The notes: generated by a model from the sequence alone, not told the origin. DNA of 36,755 nt from Acidimicrobiia bacterium (GCA_022827785.1 JAJEIM010000043.1:1-36755), one strand, 5' to 3'. Shown: positions 1 to 8,880, counted from the first letter of the stretch. Numbers and translations are program-made.

Positions 1-562
1 CTGCGGCGTCGTCGGGCCGGTAGCCCTGCGCTACCGCCCAGCGCATGACTTGACTGATTCGCCGCCGCAACACCTCGGCCTGCCGTGGTGCCGTATGCCA
101 TATCGGGGACAGGACAGCTAACACGTCGGCGGTGGTGATCACGTCTACTCGCCTGTGACCAAGCTTGGGATAGACGTGGCGGCTGAACCCGTTACGCCAC
201 GCCGACTCTGTCCGGCTGCCCGTCTTCCAACCGTCACGGTGCAGGGCGATCACACTCTCGGTCGCCCGAGCGAAGGTCGGGACTCCGCCGCCTCGCGGGT
301 CTCTGCCCGCTTCGATTTCGCGACGGTTCTTTAGCGCTCGCCGTCGGGCCTCGGCCAGCGTTACCGTCGGATAAGTGCCGAGCCCTAGATAGGTCGGTTT
401 CCCACCGATTACAACCCGTTGGGCCCACACCTTTGACAAACGGCCGTTGCGGGTCTGCTTGACGCGTAGCGTCAGGCCGAAGCCGCCGCGGCCGTCACCG
501 TAGGTTCCCGGCGTGGTAACAGTCCTGCACAAGGCTGCGCTTAGTGTCTTGGGCCGCCCCAT
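1..562 (-). CDS. P4-type tyrosine integrase, N-terminal part (runs off the left edge)
   Basis: This is the N-terminal 187 residues of a site-specific tyrosine recombinase; the catalytic C-terminal domain lies outside the window. The ATG at 562 has a GAGGTG-type ribosome binding site a few bases upstream. Residues about 25-90 match the Arm-DNA-binding (DUF4102) domain of P4-like integrases: a VWAQRVVIGGK strand, then LGLGTYPTVTLAEARRRA, then an AGRDP turn. From about residue 97 the SAM-like core-binding domain begins, with a motif ending in RRRISQVMRWAVAQGY. Codon use includes TTG, CTA and ATA, which are rare in the flanking genes, and local GC is lower, fitting foreign DNA. The gene starts about 175 bp from the 3' end of tRNA-Val, the standard arrangement for an island integrated into a tRNA gene. 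The island body would lie to the left of the window. Whether the protein is complete cannot be seen. Confidence 0.9.
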   Translation of the reverse strand, partial: MGRPKTLSAALCRTVTTPGTYGDGRGGFGLTLRVKQTRNGRLSKVWAQRVVIGGKPTYLGLGTYPTVTLAEARRRALKNRREIEAGRDPRGGGVPTFARATESVIALHRDGWKTGSRTESAWRNGFSRHVYPKLGHRRVDVITTADVLAVLSPIWHTAPRQAEVLRRRISQVMRWAVAQGYRPDDAA

Positions 563-607
563 TCTCACCTCACAGAATACGCCGTTCAAAATGTGATGTT
601 ACTTCTG

Positions 608-637
608 ATATTACACTATCCGTGCAAACGGGTGAAA
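608..637 (-). promoter_or_regulatory. Probable integrase promoter
   Basis: Read on the minus strand, TTTCAC (637-632) and TAATAT (613-608) are separated by 18 bp in an unusually AT-rich stretch upstream of the integrase start at 562. The predicted leader is about 40 nt and contains a plausible ribosome binding site. A 7-bp inverted repeat (GTCCCTG at 685-691 and CAGGGAC at 706-712) lies between this promoter and the tRNA and could be part of the attachment or integrase-binding region. Confidence 0.45.
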
Positions 638-737
638 CAGATTGGGCACTTGCGTAACGGTCGCCTCGGGCAACCCACTCCACAGTCCCTGGTAGCAGGC
701 CTGTTCAGGGACCGTATGCGTCTTTATGAAACCACTG

Positions 738-810
738 TGGGCGTTGACGGGCTCGAACCGCCGACCTCTTCCTTGTAAGGGAAGCGCTCTCCCAGCTGAG
801 CTAAACGCCC
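738..810 (-). tRNA. tRNA-Val (anticodon UAC)
   Basis: The minus strand folds into a full 73-nt cloverleaf. The acceptor stem is GGGCGTT/AACGCCC with discriminator A, the D arm is GCTC/GAGC, the anticodon stem is CTTCC/GGAAG with loop CTTACAA (anticodon TAC), and the T arm carries TTCGAGC. CCA is not encoded. The 3' end faces the integrase gene, so the acceptor and T-arm half is the likely attB core of the neighbouring island. Confidence 0.97.
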
Positions 811-822
811 TGGGAACGTCTC

Positions 823-828
823 ATTGTA
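823..828 (-). promoter_or_regulatory. -10 element for tRNA-Val
   Basis: TACAAT on the minus strand ends 12 nt before the first base of tRNA-Val. I see no good -35 hexamer at the expected distance, so the call rests on the -10 sequence and its position. Confidence 0.4.
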
Positions 829-842
829 GGAGAACCCCAGGT

Positions 843-857
843 GGGGCAGCCAGCCCC
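843..857 (-). terminator. Short hairpin after zwf
   Basis: GGGGC (843-847) and GCCCC (853-857) form a 5-bp stem with a 5-nt loop, 7 nt downstream of the zwf stop codon and upstream of the tRNA-Val promoter. There is no T-tract, so termination here is uncertain. Confidence 0.3.
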
Positions 858-864
858 GGCGCCC

Positions 865-2373
865 TTATTCCGGATCGCCACCGTTGGGGAGGCGCACCCG
901 CCAGTCGTCGCCGCGGCGTGACAGGAGGGCGTCGGCTTCCTCGGGACCCCACGAGCCCGCCGGGTATGAGGCGGGCCGGATGCCCGCTTCGAGTAGCGGT
1001 GTGTAGAGCCTCCACGCCTGCTCCACCTCGTCGGAACGGACGAACAGGGTACGGTCGCCACACATGACGTCGTACAGCAGGGTCTCGTAGGCATCGGGAA
1101 GGTCGCCGAACGCCTCCTCGTAGGCGAACGACAGCGGCTTGGTGGCCAACTCGGGAGGGTCGCTCGGTACCTGGACGTCGAACAGCAACTCGAAGCCCTC
1201 GTGGGGCTGGAGGCGGACGAAGAGGACGTTCCCCTGGTGCAGGCTCCGGTCGAAGGACTTGAAGAGCGGCACCGGCGGCTCTCGGAACGTGACCGCCACC
1301 TGGGTCAGGCGGGTTGCCAGGCGCTTCCCGGTCCGCAGGTAGAAGGGCACCCCCTGCCAGCGCCAGCTGTCGATGAAGACCCGCAACGCCGCGTAGCTGG
1401 CCGTGTCCGAGCCATCGGCCACCCCCGGCTCCTTGCAGTAGCCGCGAACCTCGCGTCCGTCGATCCGGCCGGCCGAGTACTGGCCCAGCACCACGTCCTT
1501 GCGCGTGAGCGTCCGGATCGACTGCAGGACCTTCACCTTCTCGTCGCGGATCGCCTCGGCGTCGAACGACACGGGCGGCTCCATCGCCACGAGGCTCAGG
1601 ACCTGGGTCAGGTGGTTCTGGACCATGTCGCGGAGCGCTCCGGACCGGTCGTAATAGCCCGCCCGGGATCCGATGCCGAGGTCTTCGGCCACGGTGATCT
1701 GGACGTTGGAGATCCGATCACGATTCCAGACCGACTCGAACAGCGGGTTGGCGAACCGGAACACCAGCAGGTTCTGGACCGTGGCCTTGCCGAGGTAGTG
1801 GTCGATCCGGTAGATACGGCTCTCGTCGAAGGTCTCGTGGAGGATGGAGTTCAGCGCGACCGCGGACTCCAGATCGACGCCGAAGGGCTTCTCCACCACC
1901 AGACGGGTCCAGCCCTCGCCGGCGGACAGGCCCGATGCGCCCAGGCCCCTCACGGTCGGGCCGAAAGCCCCCGGGGGCAGGGCCAGGTAGAAGATGCGGT
2001 TGCCTGACAGACCGTGGGCGCGCTCGATGACTTCGATGCGCCGCCTCAGCCCGTCGTATCCGTCCGCGCCGAGCTGGTGGTGATGCATCACCGCATCGCA
2101 CCAGCCGGCCAGACCGGTGCCGGGGGTAGCGAGCGGCATCTGGCCCGGGGAGGCCTTCTCGATGGCATCGCGGGACCGGGTCCGGAACAGTTGGTCACCG
2201 AGGGCCGAGCGGGAGACGCCCAGGATGACGCATCGATCGATCAGTCCGTACTGGCGGACCAGGTGATAGAGGGCCGGCGCCAGCTTCTGGCGATACAGGT
2301 CACCGGTGGCTCCGAACACCACCAGCAGGTGCCGGTCGACTGCCCGGGACCCGATCGTCGGCAGTGATTCCAC
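865..2373 (-). CDS. zwf: Glucose-6-phosphate 1-dehydrogenase
   Basis: This cytoplasmic enzyme oxidises glucose 6-phosphate to 6-phosphoglucono-1,5-lactone with NADP+ (or NAD+), the first step of the oxidative pentose phosphate pathway. At 502 residues it has normal family length. The nucleotide-binding motif GATGDL is at residues 21-26, EKPFG at 161-165 and the substrate-binding and catalytic signature DHYLGK at 191-196. The start is a GTG whose G is also the last base of the upstream pgi stop codon (a 1-bp overlap), which indicates translational coupling. zwf follows pgi as in many actinobacterial tkt-tal-pgi-zwf-opcA clusters, but transketolase, transaldolase and opcA are not here. A tRNA-Val gene follows directly. 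Confidence 0.97.
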   Translation of the reverse strand: MESLPTIGSRAVDRHLLVVFGATGDLYRQKLAPALYHLVRQYGLIDRCVILGVSRSALGDQLFRTRSRDAIEKASPGQMPLATPGTGLAGWCDAVMHHHQLGADGYDGLRRRIEVIERAHGLSGNRIFYLALPPGAFGPTVRGLGASGLSAGEGWTRLVVEKPFGVDLESAVALNSILHETFDESRIYRIDHYLGKATVQNLLVFRFANPLFESVWNRDRISNVQITVAEDLGIGSRAGYYDRSGALRDMVQNHLTQVLSLVAMEPPVSFDAEAIRDEKVKVLQSIRTLTRKDVVLGQYSAGRIDGREVRGYCKEPGVADGSDTASYAALRVFIDSWRWQGVPFYLRTGKRLATRLTQVAVTFREPPVPLFKSFDRSLHQGNVLFVRLQPHEGFELLFDVQVPSDPPELATKPLSFAYEEAFGDLPDAYETLLYDVMCGDRTLFVRSDEVEQAWRLYTPLLEAGIRPASYPAGSWGPEEADALLSRRGDDWRVRLPNGGDPE

Positions 2374-4040
2374 TACTGCCCACGCTCCGTGGTGCCGAGG
2401 AGGCCGACCACCGTCTCGACCGCGGCGCGCTGGTCACCGGTCAGCCGGACCCGCAGCACCCGGCGATCCCGGCCGGACAGGGCTTGGAAGTCGCCGGCGG
2501 CCTGTCCCTCGATCAATTCGCCGAAGCTGAAGTCCGCCTCAGGGATCTCGATGTCGAGACCCGGCGAATCCACCAGCTGGAGGAACACCCCGCTGTTGGC
2601 GCCGCCCTTGTGGAGCTGGCCGGTGGAGTGGAGGAACCGGGGCCCGTATCCGAGCGTGACCGGCACCCGGTGCCGATCCCGGAGGACCGGCACCAGCGAC
2701 TCCAGAACGGGCGTGGCCGGTCCACCCATCGGAAGGTAGGCGTGCAGTCCGATGTAATCGCCCGGCTCGATCATCGCCTCCCAGGCTTTCAGCGCGCCGG
2801 GCAGCCGGGGGGCATTGCTGGGTATCTCTGTGATGGTGCCCTCCAAGCCACCGGGCGACATGGCTTGCCGTGCCAGGTCCTTGGCCACCTGGACGTCGGG
2901 CTGGTCGAAGGGGTTGATCCCGAGAACGGATCCGGCGGACGCCACCGCCATCTCGCTGCGGTACATCTCCGCCCCCAGCTCGTCGAGGTGACTGAGGGTC
3001 ACCATGACCACCGGATGGCAACGCCGCCGCAACCCGGCCTGGACCGTCGCCCACTCCGATGGCCTATCTCCCTCGAGGGCCATGAAGACGAACAGGCGAT
3101 CCTTCCCGTAGCTCTCCGGATCGCCCAGAGGCTCATCGGCCACCGGAACGATCCCGGTGCCGTTCTTGCCCGTACTCTCCGCTACCAACTGCTCGATCCA
3201 GGCGCCGAAACCGGCAACCGCGGGCGAGCAGATGTAGGTGAGCTTGTCCCGGCCGGCCAGCGCCGACTCCCCCATGACCGCTCCCAGCCGGAGTCCCGGG
3301 TTGGCGGCGGCCGGACGGTCCGGCCCGCACTCGTCGGCCATGACAGCCGCCTTCGCCAGGAGGCTGTCGATGTCCATGCCGATCAGGGCGGCCGGAACCA
3401 GACCGAACGGCGTGAGCGCCGAGTAGCGCCCGCCGACGTCGGGCGGAGCGGTGAAGACCCGGCGGAATCCGCGCTCGCCGGCCAGGGCCTCCAGGCCGGA
3501 GCCGGGATCGGTCAGGGCCACGAACCGGTCGCCCGGGTGATCATGAACGCTCGAAGCCATCCCCCAGAAGTGGCGGAACAGGGATAGCGTCTCGATGGTG
3601 CCGCCCGACTTGGAGGCCACCAGAAACAGGGTCCGGGCCGGATCGACGCTGCCGGAAACGGCCCTAACGGCCTCGGGATGGGTGCTGTCCAGAACTGTCA
3701 GCGAAGGATGGCCGGGGGCGCTCCCGAACGTGTTGGCGTACACCTCCGGCGCCAGGCTCGACCCGCCCATTCCGAGCAACACCACCTGGTCGGTCCCGGG
3801 GCGCGCCTCCTCGGCGAACACCTTGATAGCGGGCACCTGATCGGTGGCGTACGGCAACCGGAGCCACCCCAGCCGGTTGGCGAGCTCGGGAATCGGCTCC
3901 GGAGACCACAGGGTGTGATCCCTGTCCCACATCCGGCGGGCGTACGCCCCGGCGGCCCACTTCCTCAACCGATCTTCCACCTGACTCGACAGGTCACCCA
4001 AGGCGTAGGCAACGGTCGGTGGGCTCACCCGCTCAGGCAT
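2373..4040 (-). CDS. pgi: Glucose-6-phosphate isomerase
   Basis: Interconverts glucose 6-phosphate and fructose 6-phosphate, linking glycolysis or gluconeogenesis to the pentose phosphate pathway begun by the next gene, zwf. The start chosen is the ATG at 4040 (555 residues), because the protein from MPERVSPP onward matches the family; an in-frame start at 4139 would add 33 unlikely residues. Seen in the sequence: the SIS-domain motif LLGMGGSSLAPEV, the GPI signature region GGRYSALTPFGLVP, and a C-terminal STGQLHKGGANSGVFLQL stretch. The sequence resembles the isomerase half of bifunctional transaldolase/isomerase proteins, but no transaldolase domain precedes it. It is divergently oriented to the radical SAM gene at 4205. 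Confidence 0.95.
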   Translation of the reverse strand: MPERVSPPTVAYALGDLSSQVEDRLRKWAAGAYARRMWDRDHTLWSPEPIPELANRLGWLRLPYATDQVPAIKVFAEEARPGTDQVVLLGMGGSSLAPEVYANTFGSAPGHPSLTVLDSTHPEAVRAVSGSVDPARTLFLVASKSGGTIETLSLFRHFWGMASSVHDHPGDRFVALTDPGSGLEALAGERGFRRVFTAPPDVGGRYSALTPFGLVPAALIGMDIDSLLAKAAVMADECGPDRPAAANPGLRLGAVMGESALAGRDKLTYICSPAVAGFGAWIEQLVAESTGKNGTGIVPVADEPLGDPESYGKDRLFVFMALEGDRPSEWATVQAGLRRRCHPVVMVTLSHLDELGAEMYRSEMAVASAGSVLGINPFDQPDVQVAKDLARQAMSPGGLEGTITEIPSNAPRLPGALKAWEAMIEPGDYIGLHAYLPMGGPATPVLESLVPVLRDRHRVPVTLGYGPRFLHSTGQLHKGGANSGVFLQLVDSPGLDIEIPEADFSFGELIEGQAAGDFQALSGRDRRVLRVRLTGDQRAAVETVVGLLGTTERGQ

Positions 4041-4172
4041 CCATCGGTCATCCGCTCCGGTGTCAGTGGCAGGTCCTGACGTTACCCGCAACGGACGGGC
4101 GCACCGGCCACCCTCCAGATAGCCCCGCCACGGATCCACCCGGCGAGCCGAGTCTGCAAGGCCCCGGGCTAG

Positions 4173-4186
4173 CGAACATATGTTCG
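4173..4186. promoter_or_regulatory. LexA (SOS) box, perfect palindrome
   Basis: CGAACATATGTTCG is a perfect 14-bp palindrome that matches the Gram-positive and actinobacterial LexA consensus CGAAC-N4-GTTCG at every fixed position. It sits 2 bp upstream of a TATACT -10 element and 18 bp from the start codon of the radical SAM gene, where a bound repressor would block RNA polymerase. Confidence 0.85.
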
Positions 4187-4188
4187 TC

Positions 4189-4194
4189 TATACT
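4189..4194 (+). promoter_or_regulatory. -10 element of the radical SAM gene
   Basis: TATACT ends 10 nt before the ATG at 4205, so the predicted transcript has almost no leader. No clear -35 is visible; the LexA box lies in the -35/-10 spacer. Confidence 0.6.
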
Positions 4195-4204
4195 AACTCG
4201 GGCC

Positions 4205-5218
4205 ATGGCAGAGCTTCGCTGGATCACGACCGATGCGCCCGGTAACGAGCGGGCGTTGTTCGACACGGTGGTCGAGCGCCGGATCGGCCGGGGCGCCTAC
4301 CGCGGTCTCGAGTTCCTCCACGTGGAGTCCCGCACCATCATCAACCGGGTACCGCGTTCATCCGCATTGCCCTTCGAGTACACCATCAACGCCTACCGCG
4401 GTTGCAGCCACGCTTGCACCTACTGCTTCGCCAGGCCCACCCATGACTACCTGGGCCTCGGCATCGGGCGCGACTTCGACACCAAGATCGTGGTCAAGAT
4501 CAACGCTCCCGAGATCCTGCGCCACGAGACCGCCCCGCAGCGATGGGCGGGCCATCCGATTGCCATGGGGACCAATACCGACCCTTACCAGGCGGCGGAG
4601 GGCAAGTACAAGCTGACCCGCCAGATCGTCGAGATCCTGGCCGAGCGGGGCAACCCGTTCTCGATCCTCACCAAGTCGCCTCTGGTGCTCCGGGACTTGG
4701 ACGTCCTGACCCGGGCCGCTCGGACCGCGGAGATCAGCGTCAACTTCTCCATCGGAACCCTCGACACCGAGGCCTGGTCACGCTCGGAGCCGGGAACGGC
4801 CCATCCCCGCAAGCGTCTCGACGCGGTCCGGCGGCTCAACGATGCCGGGATTTCCTCGGGCGTGCTGATGATGCCCATCCTCCCCGGGATAACCGATCAT
4901 CCCAAGCAGGTGGAGGAACTGGTCAGAGGGGCGGCCGAGGCCGGGGCCCGGTTCATCATGGGCGGATACCTGCATGTGCGGGGACCGCTCAAGGAACACG
5001 TGCTGGGGTGGATAAAACGGGACTACCCGCACCTGTCACGGTTCTACCGGCACACCTACGGAGACAGGTCCTACGCTCCCCCGGCCATGCGCCGGCGTCT
5101 CGGAGGCCTGATCGGCCGCGTCAAAACGGCCCACGGCGCCCCCGGCAGGGAACGCCGGCAACCCCGCGATCCGAAGCCCCGGAAGCAACCCGACCCCCAA
5201 CTCGTCCTGTTCGGCTGA
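4205..5218 (+). CDS. Rv2578c-family radical SAM protein (SplB-like), LexA-controlled
   Basis: A 337-residue radical S-adenosylmethionine protein. The ATG at 4205 is chosen because it follows the promoter directly and the protein begins with the conserved family N-terminus; upstream in-frame codons are part of the pgi-side intergenic region. The [4Fe-4S] motif is C67-SHA-C71-TY-C74, a CxxxCxxC cluster preceded by the conserved YRG. The remaining TIM-barrel region carries the family's NTDPYQ, LTKSPL and GVLMMPILPG segments. The C-terminus is basic (RKQPDPQ region). Relatives include spore photoproduct lyase-like proteins, but the substrate of the Rv2578c family is not known to me. The perfect LexA box upstream suggests induction by DNA damage and so a possible repair role; that role is inference. 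The gene converges on the trpB-like gene across a shared hairpin. Confidence 0.9.
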   Translation: MAELRWITTDAPGNERALFDTVVERRIGRGAYRGLEFLHVESRTIINRVPRSSALPFEYTINAYRGCSHACTYCFARPTHDYLGLGIGRDFDTKIVVKINAPEILRHETAPQRWAGHPIAMGTNTDPYQAAEGKYKLTRQIVEILAERGNPFSILTKSPLVLRDLDVLTRAARTAEISVNFSIGTLDTEAWSRSEPGTAHPRKRLDAVRRLNDAGISSGVLMMPILPGITDHPKQVEELVRGAAEAGARFIMGGYLHVRGPLKEHVLGWIKRDYPHLSRFYRHTYGDRSYAPPAMRRRLGGLIGRVKTAHGAPGRERRQPRDPKPRKQPDPQLVLFG

Positions 5219-5229
5219 CCGGGCGCCGC

Positions 5230-5267
5230 GGTCCGGCCGCTGGGAGCAGGTCCCGTACGGCCGGACC
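5230..5267. terminator. Bidirectional terminator-like hairpin
   Basis: GGTCCGGCCG (5230-5239) and CGGCCGGACC (5258-5267) are a perfect 10-bp inverted repeat with an 18-nt loop. It lies 11 nt after the radical SAM stop codon and 11 nt after the stop of the convergent trpB-like gene, so it can serve both. No T-tract is present on either strand. Confidence 0.6.
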
Positions 5268-5278
5268 GGACAACTCCG

Positions 5279-6640
5279 TCAGGCGACCACCGGCACCTCG
5301 GCCAGCGCCGCCGCGATGGCCTCGGCCGGGTACTCGTAATCGTGCAGGTCTCCGGCCAGGAAGGTGTCGTAGGCGGCCATGTCGAAATGGCCGTGGCCGC
5401 ACAGGGCGATGAGGATCACCTTCTCCTCACCGGACTCCCGGCACTCGTTGGCCTCCCGGATCGCCCCCGCGATGGCGTGGGTTGGTTCGGGGGCGGGAAT
5501 GATCCCCTCCGTCCTGGCGAACTGCAGGGCAGCCTCGAAGCACTCCACCTGGGCGATGGCGACCGCCTCCATGAGCCCGAGTTCCACGATGTGGGAGACC
5601 AGCGGCGACATTCCGTGGTATCGCAGCCCACCCGCATGGATCGGATCCGGCACGAACCCGTGGCCCAGGGTGTGCATCTTGATGAGCGGCGTCATGCCGA
5701 TGGTGTCCCCGAAGTCGTAGCGGTACTCACCTTTGGTAATCGAAGGACACGCCGCCGGCTCGACCGCCCGGATGGTGGGATTGATATTCCCGGCCAGCTT
5801 CTCCCGCAGGAACGGGTACGACAGGCCTGAGAAGTTGGAACCGCCCCCAGTGCAGCCGATGATCACATCCGGCGTCTCGTCCACCTTGGCGAGCTGGGCG
5901 GCGGCTTCCTGGCCGATCACCGTCTGGTGCAGGAGCACGTGGTTCAGCACGGAGCCCAGCGAGTAGTTCACGTCCTCGTTGGTGGCCGCCACCTCGACCG
6001 CCTCGGAAATGGCGATGCCGAGACTGCCGGTGCTGTCGGGATCCTTGGCGAGGATGGCCTGGCCGGCATTCGTCACCTCGGAGGGACTTGAGTGGATAGC
6101 GGCGCCCCAGGTGCGCATCATGGAGCCCCGGTACGGCTTCTGATCGAACGAGGCTGCGACCTGCCACACCTCGCACTCGAGGCCGAACATCCGGCATGCC
6201 AGGGCGAGCGCGCTTCCCCACTGGCCGGCGCCCGTCTCGGTGGTCAGCTTCCTGACACCCGCCTGCGCGTTGTAGTAGGCCTGGGCGACCGCCGTGTTCG
6301 GCTTGTGGGATCCGGCCGGGCTACCCCCCTCGTACTTGTAGTAGATGCGGGCCGGGGTATCGAGTTCCCTCTCCAACCGGTGCGCCCGGTACAGCGGGGT
6401 GGGCCGCCAGAGGCGGTAGATGTCCCGGACCGGCTCGGGGATCTCGATGTAGCTGTCCTGCGATACCTCCTGGAGGATGAGGTCCATCGGGAACAGTGGC
6501 GCCAGATCACCCGGTCCCACCGGCTCGAGGGTTCCCGGATGGAGAACCGGAGGAGGCGGCGCCGGCAGATCGGGGATGATGTTGTACCAATGGGTCGGGA
6601 GATCCGACTCGTCGAGCAGTATCTTGGTCGGGACGGTCAT
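5279..6640 (-). CDS. TrpB2-type tryptophan synthase beta chain
   Basis: A 453-residue pyridoxal-phosphate enzyme of the TrpB2 (TrpB-like) family, which condenses indole and serine to tryptophan. The PLP lysine is K113 in the motif GSHKPNTA, followed by ETGAGQWG at 135-142. A glycine-rich phosphate-binding GCTGGGSNF segment occurs near residue 265. The long N-terminal extension before the PLP site and the overall length are typical of TrpB2 rather than TrpB1. The ATG at 6640 has an excellent GGAGGAG ribosome binding site. No trpA or other trp biosynthesis gene adjoins it; trpG is about 4.3 kb away. TrpB2 proteins can act without TrpA or salvage indole, so a stand-alone role is plausible. A GCCTAG/CTAGGC hairpin (6654-6670) lies just upstream of the ribosome binding site. 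Confidence 0.92.
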   Translation of the reverse strand: MTVPTKILLDESDLPTHWYNIIPDLPAPPPPVLHPGTLEPVGPGDLAPLFPMDLILQEVSQDSYIEIPEPVRDIYRLWRPTPLYRAHRLERELDTPARIYYKYEGGSPAGSHKPNTAVAQAYYNAQAGVRKLTTETGAGQWGSALALACRMFGLECEVWQVAASFDQKPYRGSMMRTWGAAIHSSPSEVTNAGQAILAKDPDSTGSLGIAISEAVEVAATNEDVNYSLGSVLNHVLLHQTVIGQEAAAQLAKVDETPDVIIGCTGGGSNFSGLSYPFLREKLAGNINPTIRAVEPAACPSITKGEYRYDFGDTIGMTPLIKMHTLGHGFVPDPIHAGGLRYHGMSPLVSHIVELGLMEAVAIAQVECFEAALQFARTEGIIPAPEPTHAIAGAIREANECRESGEEKVILIALCGHGHFDMAAYDTFLAGDLHDYEYPAEAIAAALAEVPVVA

Positions 6641-6851
6641 CGACTACTCCTCCGCCTAGCCAACCTAGGCTCCGATCGCGGGTACTGATGGAAGGCAACG
6701 GTACACGCTTGCCCGCGCGGATGCCCACGCCCGGCATGCGAGATCCGCCCCGGCCCGGGGACCGTGGAGCACGGAGGCGCGCCGCCGCCCACCTGGGGTT
6801 CCGCCTGCCACAATGGGATTAGCACCCGCCTCAGGAATCTCGAGCACCATC

Positions 6852-8036
6852 ATGTCATCGACCACCCGGCCGGCTCCGCCGGACCCTAAGGACTTCCTCG
6901 GCTTCGACCGTCTCCTCGATCCTGAGGAACGCCTCCTCAAAGACACGGTTCGCCAGTGGGTAGGCGACCGGGTACTCCCGTCGATCGGCGACTGGTTCAA
7001 CGAGGGGATACTGCCCAGGGAACTGGCCAGGGAACTGGGCGGTCTGGGCCTGCTGGGTATGCACCTGGACGGCTACGGATGCCCGGGCGCCTCCGCCGTC
7101 GAGTACGGACTTACCTGTCTCGAACTCGAGGCGGGCGACTCGGGACTCCGCAGCATGGTGTCGGTACAGGGTTCGCTGGCCATGTTCCCGATCCGGGAGT
7201 ACGGGTCCGAGGATCAGCGTCGGGAATGGCTGCCGCGAATGGCATCGGGCGAGGTGCTGGGGTGTTTCGGCCTCACCGAGCCCGATTCCGGCTCCGACCC
7301 CGGCTCGATGCGCACCACCGCCCGCCGCGACGGTCCGGACTGGATCGTCAACGGCACCAAGACCTGGATATCGAACGGGTCGGTGGCGGACGTGGCCGTC
7401 ATCTGGGCGCGGTCCGGCGATGGAGTACGGGGGTTCATCGTCCCCACCGACACTCCGGGATTCGCAGCTCGCGACATCCCACGCAAGCTCTCCCTCCGAG
7501 CCTCCCATACCTCCGAGCTGACCCTCGACGATGTCCGGCTCCCCCGGGAAGCGGCGCTGCCCGGCGTGTCCTCGCTGCGAGGCCCGCTGTCCTGCCTGAC
7601 CGAAGCCCGGTACGGCATCATCTGGGGGGCGATCGGCGCCGCCCGTTCCTGCTACGAGGCTGCCCTCGACTATGCCACCACCCGCCAGCAGTTCGGCCGG
7701 CCGATCGGCGGCTTCCAGCTGATCCAGCGCAAGCTGGTGGAGATGATGGTCTCCGTCAACCGGGGACTGCTGCTCTCTCTGCACATCGGCCGCATGAAGG
7801 ATCAGGGCCAAGCCGGCCCCGAGCATGTGTCGCTGGGCAAGTTCGACAACGTCCGCATGGCGCTGGAGGTCGCCCGGACCGCCCGCTCCGTGCTGGGAGC
7901 GAACGGCATCACGCTCGACTATCCGGTCATGCGCCACATGAACAATCTGGAATCGGTGATCACCTACGAGGGCACCAACGAGATCCATACCCTGATCCTC
8001 GGCCAATCCATCACCGGATTACAGGCCTTCCAGTAG
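6852..8036 (+). CDS. Acyl-CoA dehydrogenase, glutaryl-CoA dehydrogenase type
   Basis: A flavin-dependent acyl-CoA dehydrogenase of 394 residues from the ATG at 6852; another ATG at 6813 would give 407. The sequence shows the FAD-binding segments GCFGLTEPDSGSDPGSM and the WISNG turn, the C-terminal helical domain with RQQFGRPI, and the TYEGTNEIH motif whose Glu is the catalytic base in this family. The tail (TLILGQSITGLQAF) is characteristic of glutaryl-CoA dehydrogenase, which dehydrogenates and decarboxylates glutaryl-CoA to crotonyl-CoA in lysine and tryptophan breakdown. The thiolase gene about 1 kb downstream could belong to the same catabolism. Substrate assignment rests on tail similarity, so a related acyl-CoA dehydrogenase is possible. 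Confidence 0.88.
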   Translation: MSSTTRPAPPDPKDFLGFDRLLDPEERLLKDTVRQWVGDRVLPSIGDWFNEGILPRELARELGGLGLLGMHLDGYGCPGASAVEYGLTCLELEAGDSGLRSMVSVQGSLAMFPIREYGSEDQRREWLPRMASGEVLGCFGLTEPDSGSDPGSMRTTARRDGPDWIVNGTKTWISNGSVADVAVIWARSGDGVRGFIVPTDTPGFAARDIPRKLSLRASHTSELTLDDVRLPREAALPGVSSLRGPLSCLTEARYGIIWGAIGAARSCYEAALDYATTRQQFGRPIGGFQLIQRKLVEMMVSVNRGLLLSLHIGRMKDQGQAGPEHVSLGKFDNVRMALEVARTARSVLGANGITLDYPVMRHMNNLESVITYEGTNEIHTLILGQSITGLQAFQ

Positions 8037-8055
8037 CAGGCCGCGGCTACCTCCG

Positions 8056-8880
8056 ATGACCATCCTCATCGGCCTCCTCTCCCCGCTGTCCATCGGGCTG
8101 GCCGATCACATCGGAACCAACGTCAGCCGTCGCGGGCGCCTTTTGGCCGCCGTGCTCTCTATCTACGTGTTCACCCTGCTGTCGACCCTGATCCTGGCGA
8201 TCTGGCGAGGCGGAAGCCCCACGGCCTTCGACCTGGTGCTCGGCAGCTGCTCAGGGGTGTCCTCCGGAATGGGCCTCATCCAGCTCTACCGGGGCTACAC
8301 CACCCGGGGCACCGGGATAGTGGCGCCGGTGGCCGCGGTCACGGGTGCGGTCGTCCCGATAGGGGTTGACGCCATCGTGTCGGGCCTTCCTTCGATGGTG
8401 GTGGGCTCGGGTCTGGTGGTGGGGCTGATCGGCGTCTGGCTGATCGGAGCGAAGGACACCGGAGCGGGACGGGACCTCATCGCCATCAGGCACGGCCTGA
8501 TTTCCGGCTTCATGTTCGGCGTCACCTCCACGTTGCTGGGTCTGACCGGCGATGACGCCGGGATCTGGCCGGTGGTACCGGGGAGGGTGGTAGCGGTGGC
8601 ATTCGTCCTGGCACTGATACTGATCCGGAGGGAGGAGGTGCGGCCCCACCGGGGAGCCATCCCGCGAACGATCATGGTCGGCATGCTGGGCGGAATCGGG
8701 CTCGGGACCTTCACGCTGGCCGCCCAGGTCAACCTGGCCGTGGCCGGTCTGTTCTTCCAGATGTCCTTCGGTGTCACGGTCCTGTTCCAGGTCATCTTCT
8801 CCGGAGAGCGCACCACCCGCATCCAGCAGGTCGGATTCGCGGTCGCCACTGTGGCCCTGGCGTTGATCATTTTGGGCTAG
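8056..8880 (+). CDS. DMT/EamA-family membrane transporter
   Basis: A 274-residue integral membrane protein with about ten hydrophobic segments arranged as two similar halves, as in the drug/metabolite transporter (EamA) superfamily. A short charged stretch near residue 193 (RREEVRPHRG) separates segments of the second half. The start at 8056 lies 19 bp after the dehydrogenase stop, so the two genes are probably cotranscribed. The substrate cannot be told from sequence; export of a small metabolite is the usual role. Confidence 0.8.
   Translation: MTILIGLLSPLSIGLADHIGTNVSRRGRLLAAVLSIYVFTLLSTLILAIWRGGSPTAFDLVLGSCSGVSSGMGLIQLYRGYTTRGTGIVAPVAAVTGAVVPIGVDAIVSGLPSMVVGSGLVVGLIGVWLIGAKDTGAGRDLIAIRHGLISGFMFGVTSTLLGLTGDDAGIWPVVPGRVVAVAFVLALILIRREEVRPHRGAIPRTIMVGMLGGIGLGTFTLAAQVNLAVAGLFFQMSFGVTVLFQVIFSGERTTRIQQVGFAVATVALALIILG

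Noticed and set aside
1201-2007. Long plus-strand open frames across zwf and pgi
   Set aside because: They are composition-driven shadows opposite genes with clear family motifs; their translations are rich in Arg, Gly and Asp without recognisable domains.
6641-6812. Tryptophan-responsive leader or riboswitch before the trpB-like gene
   Set aside because: Only a short 6-bp hairpin is present next to the ribosome binding site; no leader peptide with Trp codons and no known riboswitch pattern.
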